Below, in pieces: positions 43,759-50,094 of a stretch of DNA of 50,094 bases. Location of the stretch: assembly GCA_959606905.1 (NCBI GenBank), contig CAUHML010000019.1, forward strand, positions 1 to 50,094, in the 5' to 3' direction. The notes below the pieces were generated by a model, which was not told where the DNA came from, made no database searches, and saw nothing but the letters and a program-made list of their open reading frames with translations. The stretch is from an uncultured Bacteroides sp. Lineage in GTDB: Bacteria; Bacteroidota; Bacteroidia; Bacteroidales; Bacteroidaceae. The first letter of the stretch is position 1. Every line of letters starts with the position of its first letter. The translations under genes were made by a program, and so were the position numbers.

Positions 43759-44403
43759 TCATAGCTGGAGTATGCGTTGATAAGGCAACTCAATATGTTT
43801 TCCTATGGAAGTGGCGATTACTCCGGCTTGTTGCTTTTCAGCTTCGCCAATAATAAGTTCTCCCATGATGCGGCTGTTGTCATCATCCAGATGACTGATA
43901 GGTTCATCCAGAAAAAGGAAATCGAAAGGCTGGCAGAGTGCTCGGATAAAGGCAACCCGTTGTTGCTGCCCGAACGAGAGTTTACCGGCCTTTACATTCA
44001 GCTTGTCCGAAAGTCCCAGTTTCTCGAAGAAGGCTAGGATTTCTTTCTTCTTTTTGTATCCGGTAAGATTATTTTTCAGTTGTACATTTTCAAGAGCAGT
44101 CAGCTCGGTGAAGATACGTAAATCTTGAAAAAGCATACTCAGTGAATGCTTTCTCAGGTCTACCCATTGCTTCACAGAATATGCTTTGATATTAGTCTCA
44201 TCGAAATTGATAATCCCCTGATAGTCGTTGCGATAGCCATAAATATAGCTGCACAATGAAGATTTTCCGGTGCCGGAAGCCGCTTCTATCAGACACATTT
44301 CCCCTTTCCGGAAGATAAGATCCTGATGCCATATATCCGAAGTCACCGAATTACGGTCAGCAAACACTTGGGGAAGTGTTTGCTGTAAATGAATGCTATT
44401 CAT
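43759..44403 (-). CDS. ABC transporter ATP-binding protein (LolD/MacB-like)
   Basis: The 214-residue ATPase has a P-loop AASGTGKS (residues 41-48; the usual first Gly is Ala), a Q-loop near LFQDLR, signature KLSFGQQQRVAFIRAL and Walker B FLFLDEPISHLDDDN. The signature FGQQQR, in place of SGGQQQR, is a slight deviation. The switch His is hard to place: the final segment reads AGVIATSIGKHIELP. It is the likely partner of the FtsX-like permease downstream. The start codon lies 16 bp after the DUF4836 gene stop. Confidence 0.85.
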   Translation of the reverse strand: MNSIHLQQTLPQVFADRNSVTSDIWHQDLIFRKGEMCLIEAASGTGKSSLCSYIYGYRNDYQGIINFDETNIKAYSVKQWVDLRKHSLSMLFQDLRIFTELTALENVQLKNNLTGYKKKKEILAFFEKLGLSDKLNVKAGKLSFGQQQRVAFIRALCQPFDFLFLDEPISHLDDDNSRIMGELIIGEAEKQQAGVIATSIGKHIELPYQRILQL

Positions 44404-44419
44404 GCCGTTTGTTTACGAA

Positions 44420-45973
44420 TTACATACCGGTAAATTGTTTGCCGAAGTCAACGATTAATTTGAGCGCATTGACGTCTTTATCTTTCAGGCAAAGGTCGAT
44501 TTCGCTTGTTTCTCCTTCTGAACTAACGGACAGATAGGAAACTTTTGATAACATCTCAGAACCGGTCCGGAACTTTTCACCACCAAATCCGATCAGCATT
44601 TTAACAACGGGAAGTTCAAGTATAGCTTCTGCGTTGATAGCCATGAATACGGTTTTTCCCTTCATTTCCGATGCATACGGAGCGTCTTTGATAGACTTGT
44701 CTGCCACTTTTTCTATATTTTTGTAGAGTAACTCGTCATTGGTGGCATACATTTGTTTGTCTTTGATACCAAAGAATACGTTCATTCCTTTACTCTTATA
44801 GACATATTCGTTTTTGCCCAGTTCCAGAATATCTTCTCCTTTTTTCAGTCCCAATACCTGCTTGTTCTTATAAAGGGCTTCGAGTGCATTGCCGTTTTTT
44901 ACGTCTGCATACACTATAAAGGTAGGAGCGCTGTTCATGGTTACGTTGATTAACCCTGCGGAGATATCACCGTTGAAGGAACTGAACAATTCTTTAACTT
45001 CATCTGCTTTGGAGATAGATACTGTGTTACGGAATTCCTTATTTTCACTTAGGAGATTATAAAGACCTTCTCCTTTTATACCCAGATTGACAAACATCAG
45101 GGTAGAAGCCGGGAAGTATTTTACGAACGTATTGTTTGCTTTTCCAAATGCTTCCAACTGTTTTTTCATCAAAGCTTTTACAGCCTCGTTCTCCGTGTAA
45201 TTTTCTGTTTTCAAGGCAATTCTTCCTTTTTCAAAGTTTAATCCGGCTATTATGGTTATGTCTTCTGCTTTCACTTCAGCGGGAAGTCCCATACTGACTT
45301 GCTCTTGATAAGGTGCAGGAATAGCTGCCATGGAAGCGAAGAAATTGATGTCACTTTTTTGTTTTTCCATTTTCTGGAAAGCGCCGGATTTCGCAATGCT
45401 GTTATCTGCGGTTTGTTTCAACAGATTGGTGATGCCTTCTTTGGCTTTTTCTATTTGAGATGTTCCTTTTACGGAAATGAGCATTACGGCAGAATTGTTG
45501 AAAGCGACTAAACCTCCGTTCATGGTTGTAAAGCTATATCCAGCTGCTTCGTTGATTGGTTGGCAGATTTGCTCTTTTACCATTATTTCCAAGGAAGCGT
45601 GCAGGTCATCTTCGCTTTTGATTTTCGCAACTGCGGTAGAGTATGGAAAAGAGGGCGAAGTAAATACGTAGACAGGAGCTTCTACGTCAATTCCCGATTC
45701 ACTGGGGTTATTCATCACTTTTTCTAATTGTTGGAAAGTGGCAGCGTTCATTCCACTTTTTAGTGCTTCCAATACTTTTTGCTTGGCAGCTTCATTCTCT
45801 TTATCATTCAATCCGGCCTTACTAGCCAAGGATTTTAGATTTATAGAGGTAACAACCGTAGCATCAGCCGGTATTATATTGGTATATTCCACTGTTTTGG
45901 AACATGCTGCCAGGAAAACAATCAGTACTGCAAGTACCGAGAGTCGTGAAATCATTTTCTTTGCCATACTCAT
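44420..45973 (-). CDS. DUF4836-family lipoprotein
   Basis: The 517-residue precursor has a lipoprotein signal ending FLAAC (Cys24). The rest follows the DUF4836 pattern: TNIIPADATVVTSINLKSLASKAG at the start of the mature protein, GIDVEAPVYVFTS near residue 98, and three or more alpha/beta repeats (e.g. KGMNVFFGIKDKQMYATNDELL) resembling a repeated fold. The function of the family is unknown. It lies 16 bp upstream of the ABC ATPase and 39 bp downstream of rsmE, in one operon. Met1 and Met3 are both possible starts. Confidence 0.82.
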   Translation of the reverse strand: MSMAKKMISRLSVLAVLIVFLAACSKTVEYTNIIPADATVVTSINLKSLASKAGLNDKENEAAKQKVLEALKSGMNAATFQQLEKVMNNPSESGIDVEAPVYVFTSPSFPYSTAVAKIKSEDDLHASLEIMVKEQICQPINEAAGYSFTTMNGGLVAFNNSAVMLISVKGTSQIEKAKEGITNLLKQTADNSIAKSGAFQKMEKQKSDINFFASMAAIPAPYQEQVSMGLPAEVKAEDITIIAGLNFEKGRIALKTENYTENEAVKALMKKQLEAFGKANNTFVKYFPASTLMFVNLGIKGEGLYNLLSENKEFRNTVSISKADEVKELFSSFNGDISAGLINVTMNSAPTFIVYADVKNGNALEALYKNKQVLGLKKGEDILELGKNEYVYKSKGMNVFFGIKDKQMYATNDELLYKNIEKVADKSIKDAPYASEMKGKTVFMAINAEAILELPVVKMLIGFGGEKFRTGSEMLSKVSYLSVSSEGETSEIDLCLKDKDVNALKLIVDFGKQFTGM

Positions 45974-46012
45974 ATTTTTTAATGGTGTATAAATTTCAAT
46001 TTAACTGTTCTT

Positions 46013-46714
46013 TTATTGTTGATTTAGCAGATTCAACGTGTGGCAAGCCACCAATGCCGCTGTTTCTGTCCGAAGTCGTGATTTACCCAGGCTGATCGGC
46101 GTGAATCCCCGTTCAATAGCTTTTTCTACTTCGCCCTCACTGAAATCTCCTTCCGGGCCGATCAGCACCAAGGCGTCTTCTCCGGCTTTTAGTACGTCCT
46201 TCAGCAGAGGTTTCTCACCTTCGTAGCAGTGAGCGATAAACTTCTGTCCCTTAAACTCCTGATTGATGAATTTATTGAAATCTGTCATCTCATTCAGTTT
46301 CGGCAGACGGGCTTTGAGTGATTGTTTGATTGCCGAGATAAGAATCTTTTCGATCCGTTCGTTCTTGATAACTTTACGTTCCGAGAACCGGCAGTTGAGA
46401 AATGTCAGTTCGTCGAATCCTATTTCAGTGGCTTTCTCGGCAAACCATTCATTACGGTCCATATTTTTAGTTGGTGCCATGGCGATGTGCAGGTGGCACG
46501 GCCATAGTGGTTTTTGGAAAATTGTCTCTTTGATAGCTACCAGACAACGTTTGTTGGTTGCTGCCGTAATTTCTGCCTTGTAGAAACTACCCTTTCCATC
46601 GGTAAGGGTGATTTCGTCTCCGATACTTAACCGCAAGACACGGGTACAGTGCTGTGCTTCTTCTTCCGGAAGCTCATTGGTTTTCTGTATATCGGGAGTA
46701 TAAAAAACGTGCAT
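46013..46714 (-). CDS. rsmE: 16S rRNA (uracil-1498-N3) methyltransferase
   Basis: RsmE methylates U1498 of 16S rRNA with S-adenosylmethionine. I place the start at the ATG at 46714 (233 residues) because MHVFYTPDI begins the family's PUA-like N-terminal domain; the longer frame would run backward across the DUF151 gene. The SPOUT methyltransferase domain carries MAPTKNMDRNEWFAEKATEIG, VLIGPEGDFSEGEVEKA and the knotted LGKSRLRTETAALVA near the C-terminus. It begins 7 bp after the DUF151 gene, so it is surely co-transcribed. Confidence 0.95.
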   Translation of the reverse strand: MHVFYTPDIQKTNELPEEEAQHCTRVLRLSIGDEITLTDGKGSFYKAEITAATNKRCLVAIKETIFQKPLWPCHLHIAMAPTKNMDRNEWFAEKATEIGFDELTFLNCRFSERKVIKNERIEKILISAIKQSLKARLPKLNEMTDFNKFINQEFKGQKFIAHCYEGEKPLLKDVLKAGEDALVLIGPEGDFSEGEVEKAIERGFTPISLGKSRLRTETAALVACHTLNLLNQQ

Positions 46715-46721
46715 ATAGTAA

Positions 46722-47324
46722 TTATTGATTTTTATTTCTTTGATTGATCTGGTCGCGTATTTTAGCGGCCAATTCATAGTTCTCGTCTTTAATGGCCTGC
46801 TCCAATGCTTGTTCAAGTGTTTTGGAAGTGGCACTGCGCGACGACGATTCATGTTCTTCTTCCATAGATTCCTTGTCACCAACTGTTTCTTCAGAACGGT
46901 TCCTTTCTTCATCCGGTATGCGCAGGCATTCCCGGTCGAGGATAGATTCATAAATCAGAATCGGGCAGTCGGCACGTACCGCCAATGCAATGGCGTCCGA
47001 TGTACGTGCGTCAATACGTATAATATCTTCGTCTCTTTTCAGGTAAACATAAGAGTAGAAAATACCGTCTTTAGCTTTGTAAATCAGCACACGTATCAGG
47101 CTTACCCCCAATACGGTAAGGCTTGTGGTGAATAAATCGTGTGTTAACGGACGTGGAGTTTTAATTCCTTTCAGATACAACGCGGTAGCCTGGGCTTCGG
47201 CAGGACCGATGATGATAGGCAGTTGCCGTTCACCGTCCACTTCACCCAATAGCATTGCGAATGCACCTACCTGCGCTTGGCTATTTGTGATATTTAAAAC
47301 TTGTAATTCTACCTTTTTATCCAT
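46722..47324 (-). CDS. Bifunctional nuclease-like (DUF151/BFN) protein with C-terminal UVR motif
   Basis: The 200-residue protein starts with a BFN/DUF151 domain (about 1-135: VLNITNSQAQVGAFAMLLGE, IIIGPAEAQATALYLKG, RIDARTSDAIALAVRADCP). A charged Glu/Ser-rich linker follows, then a UvrB/UvrC-type motif at the C-terminus (LEQALEQAIKDENYELAAKI). DUF151 proteins have been described as bifunctional nucleases; the UVR motif normally mediates UvrB-UvrC contact and also occurs in stress proteins such as McsA. Its role here is unknown. It starts 10 bp after the permease gene and ends 7 bp before rsmE. Confidence 0.88.
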   Translation of the reverse strand: MDKKVELQVLNITNSQAQVGAFAMLLGEVDGERQLPIIIGPAEAQATALYLKGIKTPRPLTHDLFTTSLTVLGVSLIRVLIYKAKDGIFYSYVYLKRDEDIIRIDARTSDAIALAVRADCPILIYESILDRECLRIPDEERNRSEETVGDKESMEEEHESSSRSATSKTLEQALEQAIKDENYELAAKIRDQINQRNKNQ

Positions 47325-47334
47325 TGTTTTTTAC

Positions 47335-48585
47335 TTAATTTGTTTTACTCTCCCGTCGGTGCTTATACTTGAATACCAAGGCAAACAGAATTCCGATAAC
47401 CAACGCATACGCAGCAAAAATCAGCCAGATATCCGTCCATTCCCGACTCACCAATTTGCCGTCGGCATATACCGAGAAAGCATCTACCACAGCTCCGCTG
47501 GCATATCCTCCGATGATAGCTCCCAGACCGTTAGTCATCATAAAGAACAACCCTTGAGCACTGGCACGAATGGAGGAATTAGTCTCTTGTTCAACAAACA
47601 AGGAACCGGAAATGTTGAAGAAATCAAACGCCATGCCATAAACAATCATGGAAAGAATCAACATCCACAATCCGCCTCCCGGATCTCCGAAGCCGAACAA
47701 ACCGAACCGGAATACCCATGCAAACATACTGATTAACATCACTTGCTTGATGCCGAAATGCTTCAGGAAAAACGGTATAGCAAGAATAAACAGTGTCTCG
47801 GACATCTGTGATATGGATAGCAGGATAACCGAATGTTTCACCCCGAAAGAATCTGCAAACTCCGGAATACCGGCAAAACTGCCTAGAAACAGGTCACCGT
47901 ATGTATTGGTTATCTGTAAAGCCGCCCCCAAAAGCATGGAGAAAAGGAAGAAAATTGCCATTTTCTTTCTTTTAAATAACACCAATGCATCCAGCCCGAA
48001 AGCCGAAAGCAGTGATTTGTTTTCTGTTTTGGCGGGTTTACAAGCCGGAAGGGTGAAAGAATAAACTCCCAGTAACAGTGCGGATATGGCACCGACATAA
48101 AGTTGGGCGCTTGAGTTTTTGAATCCGGTAAGGTCTACCGCCCACATGGCACAGATAAAACCGATCGTTCCCCATACGCGGATAGGGGGGAAATCTTTGA
48201 TTAAATCACATTTATATTGCTCCAATGCATTGTATGAAACGGTATTGGCTAATGACAAAGTAGGCATATATACCAATAGATTGAGTAACATGGCCCAATA
48301 CATCTGGTCGTATCCCGTAGCGGTGGAAGCGTAGAAAAGACAGGCTGCACCTACAATGTGGCAAAGTCCGTATAAACGCTCTGCATTAAACCATTTATCG
48401 GCAATGATACCGATAATGCCGGGCATCACCAAAGAGGCAATTCCCATAGTGGCGAAAATGGCTCCGATTTGTCCTCCTTCGAAATGGAGTTCTCTGCCCA
48501 TATAGCCACCTAGTGAAATTAACCATGACCCCCAGACAAAAAATTGCAGGAAGTTCATAATAATCAAACGAACTTTTATGCTCAT
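47335..48585 (-). CDS. NupG-like nucleoside:H+ symporter, MFS
   Basis: The 416-residue protein has twelve hydrophobic segments and matches the nucleoside permease (NHS) branch of the major facilitator superfamily: MNFLQFFVWGSWLISLGGYM at the start, MPGIIGIIADKWFNAERLYG after helix 2, SLANTVSYNAL near residue 110 and FPPIRVWGTIGFICAMW near 132. It likely imports nucleosides by proton symport. It is the first gene of the operon that continues with DUF151 and rsmE. A -7 box lies 41 bp upstream. Confidence 0.87.
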   Translation of the reverse strand: MSIKVRLIIMNFLQFFVWGSWLISLGGYMGRELHFEGGQIGAIFATMGIASLVMPGIIGIIADKWFNAERLYGLCHIVGAACLFYASTATGYDQMYWAMLLNLLVYMPTLSLANTVSYNALEQYKCDLIKDFPPIRVWGTIGFICAMWAVDLTGFKNSSAQLYVGAISALLLGVYSFTLPACKPAKTENKSLLSAFGLDALVLFKRKKMAIFFLFSMLLGAALQITNTYGDLFLGSFAGIPEFADSFGVKHSVILLSISQMSETLFILAIPFFLKHFGIKQVMLISMFAWVFRFGLFGFGDPGGGLWMLILSMIVYGMAFDFFNISGSLFVEQETNSSIRASAQGLFFMMTNGLGAIIGGYASGAVVDAFSVYADGKLVSREWTDIWLIFAAYALVIGILFALVFKYKHRRESKTN

Positions 48586-48626
48586 GACTTTTTAAATTTG
48601 TGTTTCTCTTTTGCTAATAATAGATG

Positions 48627-48634
48627 CAAATATA
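48627..48634 (-). promoter_or_regulatory. Promoter -7 box of the NupG-like operon (TATATTTG)
   Basis: The minus strand reads TATATTTGCA, a consensus -7 box, 41 bp before the permease start codon. Confidence 0.6.
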
Positions 48635-48744
48635 ATATTTTCGTTGATTGGGTGAGCAAGTTAATTGATAAAAAGGCGATAAAAAAGGCATAAATGCAAA
48701 GAAGGAAGAATATCTATGATAAAAAATAAGAATGGAAAGGGTAT

Positions 48745-48777
48745 ATAAAAAAAGAAGGCTATCTATCCCAGACAGCC
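48745..48777 (-). terminator. Terminator of the small transcription unit
   Basis: GGCT-A-TCT at 48757-48764 pairs with AGA-C-AGCC at 48770-48777 with a single A-C mismatch and a 5-base loop. The minus strand continues TTCTTTTTTTATA, a good U-tract. Confidence 0.7.
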
Positions 48778-48815
48778 AATCTTTGTTAACCTTAAATCTA
48801 ATACCATGAAAAACA
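48745..48815 (-). ncRNA. Candidate small RNA or attenuator leader (about 70 nt) with 14-codon ORF
   Basis: A perfect -7 box (48821-48828, TATCTTTG on the minus strand) would start a transcript near 48815 that ends about 70 bases later at a hairpin (48757-48777) followed by TTCTTTTTTT. The RNA contains an ORF of 14 codons (48807 down to 48763, MVLDLRLTKIGCLG) whose end overlaps the terminator stem, the layout of a leader-peptide attenuator. No ribosome-binding site is obvious. The rest of the 406-bp gap (48586-48991) shows only the permease promoter and no gene. Confidence 0.5.
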
Positions 48816-48820
48816 CAGTG

Positions 48821-48828
48821 CAAAGATA
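48821..48828 (-). promoter_or_regulatory. Promoter -7 box of the small transcription unit (TATCTTTG)
   Basis: The minus strand reads TATCTTTGCA, perfect for the -7 consensus. A TTG (48845-48847) lies 16 bp upstream, slightly short of ideal -33 spacing. Confidence 0.6.
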
Positions 48829-48991
48829 AGTGGTTTATGTTATACAACATAATGTTTCATTGAGAAACTGCACATTGTTAACTCTAATTAACTTTGAATA
48901 CTCCTTTTTTCTGTTACTGCCTCCTGATTTCCTCTTATAATATTCTTTTTTATCCTTCGAGTAGAAATCTGGTTCCGACATCTTGCCGGAC

Positions 48992-50094
48992 TTATTCTAC
49001 GTAGAGTACAAGTCCTTTCAGATATTCGCCTTCCGGATGATAGATATTCACCGGATGATCGGCAGGTTGGGTGAGCTGGTGCAAGATACGCACGCTGCGT
49101 CCCGACATGGCGGCTGCGGTGAATACTGCTGTGCGGAAATTATCTTTGGTTACTACCTGTGAGCAGGAGAAAGTAAACAAGATACCACCCGGCTTGATTT
49201 TCTCGAATGCTTTGGCGTTCAGTTTCCGATAACCCTGCAATGCATTCCGCAACGCATCCTTGTGTTTGGCAAATGCGGGTGGGTCGAGGATAATCAGGTC
49301 GTACTGGTCGCCCATACGGTCGAGGTATTTGAAGGCGTCTTCAGCGAATGCTTCATGGCGGGGATCACCAGGGAAGTTCAGTTCCACATTCTTGTTGGTC
49401 AGGTCGATTGCTTTCGCAGAGCTGTCTACCGAGTGGACGAGCTTTGCACCTCCGCGCATGGCGTAGAAAGAAAAGCCTCCGGTGTAGCAGAACATATTCA
49501 GTACCGAGCGATCTTTGGCATACCGTTCCAATAACGAGCGGTTTTCGCGTTGGTCTACAAAGAATCCCGTTTTCTGGCCTTTCAGCCAGTCTACATGAAA
49601 CTTCAGACCGTACTCTTGTGCAATATTATCATTGCTTCCTCCTTTCAGGAAACCATTTTCGGGGAAAAGGTCGGCTTTGAAGGGGAGCGTTGTTTCTGAT
49701 TTATAATAGATATTTTCAATCTTGTCACCCATGACTTCGGACAAAGCCTCGGCGATCACCATGCGGTCTACGTGCATTCCTGCCGAGTGAGCTTGCATGA
49801 CGGCAGTTTTGGCATAAATATCAATCACCAGTCCGGGGAGATTGTCACCTTCACCGTGTACGAGACGATAGGTGTCGTTGACCGGATTGATAGCGATTCC
49901 AATGGCACAACGCATGTCGTATGCAATTTCCAGTTTGCGTTTCCAGAAATCATGGTTGATCGGTTCTTGCCGGAAAGAAAGCACACGTACGGCGATACTT
50001 CCGATCTGGAAGTGTCCTTCGGCGATAAATTCTTTCTTGGAGGTGTATACTTCTACAACTTCACCTTCTTCGGGTTCTCCGTCGAAACGGGAGA
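48992..50094 (-). CDS. RlmI-like class I SAM-dependent rRNA methyltransferase, N-terminus cut by window edge
   Basis: The frame stays open to the last base of the window (GEPEEGEVVEVYTSKKEFIA is read there), so the GTG at 49984 is internal and the true start lies outside. The visible 367 residues contain the end of an N-terminal PUA domain (FIAEGHFQIGSIAVRV), the linker domain with VHGEGDNLPGLVIDIY, GFFVDQRENRSLLERY, and the Rossmann core: VLNMFCYTGGFSFYAM (SAM site), VDSSAKAID, and LIILDPPAFAKHKDALRN with the DPPAF motif of the YccW/RlmI 5-methylcytosine enzymes; FSCSQVVTKDNF holds a further catalytic-type Cys. It probably methylates 23S rRNA. Confidence 0.92.
   Translation of the reverse strand, partial: SRFDGEPEEGEVVEVYTSKKEFIAEGHFQIGSIAVRVLSFRQEPINHDFWKRKLEIAYDMRCAIGIAINPVNDTYRLVHGEGDNLPGLVIDIYAKTAVMQAHSAGMHVDRMVIAEALSEVMGDKIENIYYKSETTLPFKADLFPENGFLKGGSNDNIAQEYGLKFHVDWLKGQKTGFFVDQRENRSLLERYAKDRSVLNMFCYTGGFSFYAMRGGAKLVHSVDSSAKAIDLTNKNVELNFPGDPRHEAFAEDAFKYLDRMGDQYDLIILDPPAFAKHKDALRNALQGYRKLNAKAFEKIKPGGILFTFSCSQVVTKDNFRTAVFTAAAMSGRSVRILHQLTQPADHPVNIYHPEGEYLKGLVLYVE

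Noticed and set aside
46715..46951. Longer N-terminus for RsmE
   Set aside because: The extension lies inside the DUF151 gene in another frame and the family start MHVFYTPD is at 46714.
47125..47736. 203-codon plus-strand frame crossing the DUF151 and permease genes
   Set aside because: It spans the junction of two identified minus-strand genes and has no domain features.
48614..48850. 78-codon minus-strand frame in the gap upstream of the permease
   Set aside because: It runs through the promoter box, the terminator and the small unit; composition is not protein-like and no family is recognised.

Overview
The window is chromosomal DNA from a gut Bacteroides, probably the B. thetaiotaomicron/ovatus group. 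The evidence is a SusC/SusD pair with a hybrid two-component regulator, DUF4270/DUF4836/DUF5687 families that are typical of Bacteroidales, many lipoproteins with short lipoboxes, and repeated TAnnTTTG (-7) promoter boxes of the Bacteroidetes sigma-ABfr type just upstream of genes. Species is an inference. No tRNA, rRNA, CRISPR array, insertion sequence or phage gene was seen. Both ends cut through genes.

Left part (1-8.6 kb). A plus-strand trio makes and debranches alpha-glucan: glycogen debranching enzyme (cut by the left edge), a GT4 glycogen-synthase-like enzyme and a GH57 amylase-like protein with a Lys/Ala-rich tail. It ends at a 25-bp hairpin. Facing it are a DUF4270 lipoprotein and a stand-alone N-terminal GT5 (starch synthase) domain. 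Divergent from these are panC-panD (pantothenate).

Housekeeping block (8.7-24.8 kb, all minus strand). In coordinate order: a fused NfnAB-like ferredoxin:NADP oxidoreductase, a FucP-type sugar permease, serS, rpmA-rplU, a HAD phosphatase, then a run of envelope genes (TraB/GumN protein, NlpC/P60 lipoprotein, ABC ATPase, DUF5687 permease, M16 protease, kdsA, lipid kinase) and miaA. Several transcription units have their own -7 box and hairpin terminator.

Accessory polysaccharide utilization locus (25.2-39.7 kb, minus strand). Reading with transcription: hybrid two-component sensor/regulator, GH88 unsaturated glucuronyl hydrolase, DUF2264 protein, IPT/TIG-NHL lipoprotein, SusC, SusD and a DUF1735-like lipoprotein. 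The enzymes point to a glucuronate-containing glycan, but no polysaccharide lyase is encoded here. The locus ends in a perfect 35-bp hairpin that includes the last stop codon. Beyond it lies a symmetric cluster of three 15-bp palindromes spaced exactly 22 bp.

Right part (39.8-50.1 kb, minus strand). A tightly packed probable operon holds a NupG-like permease, a DUF151-UVR nuclease-like protein, rsmE, a DUF4836 lipoprotein, an ABC ATPase, a MacB/FtsX-like permease and a large MG2/Plug-domain exported protein with no beta-barrel. Upstream of it is a small candidate transcription unit (promoter, 14-codon ORF, overlapping terminator) that looks like an sRNA or attenuator. The window ends inside an RlmI-like rRNA methyltransferase.
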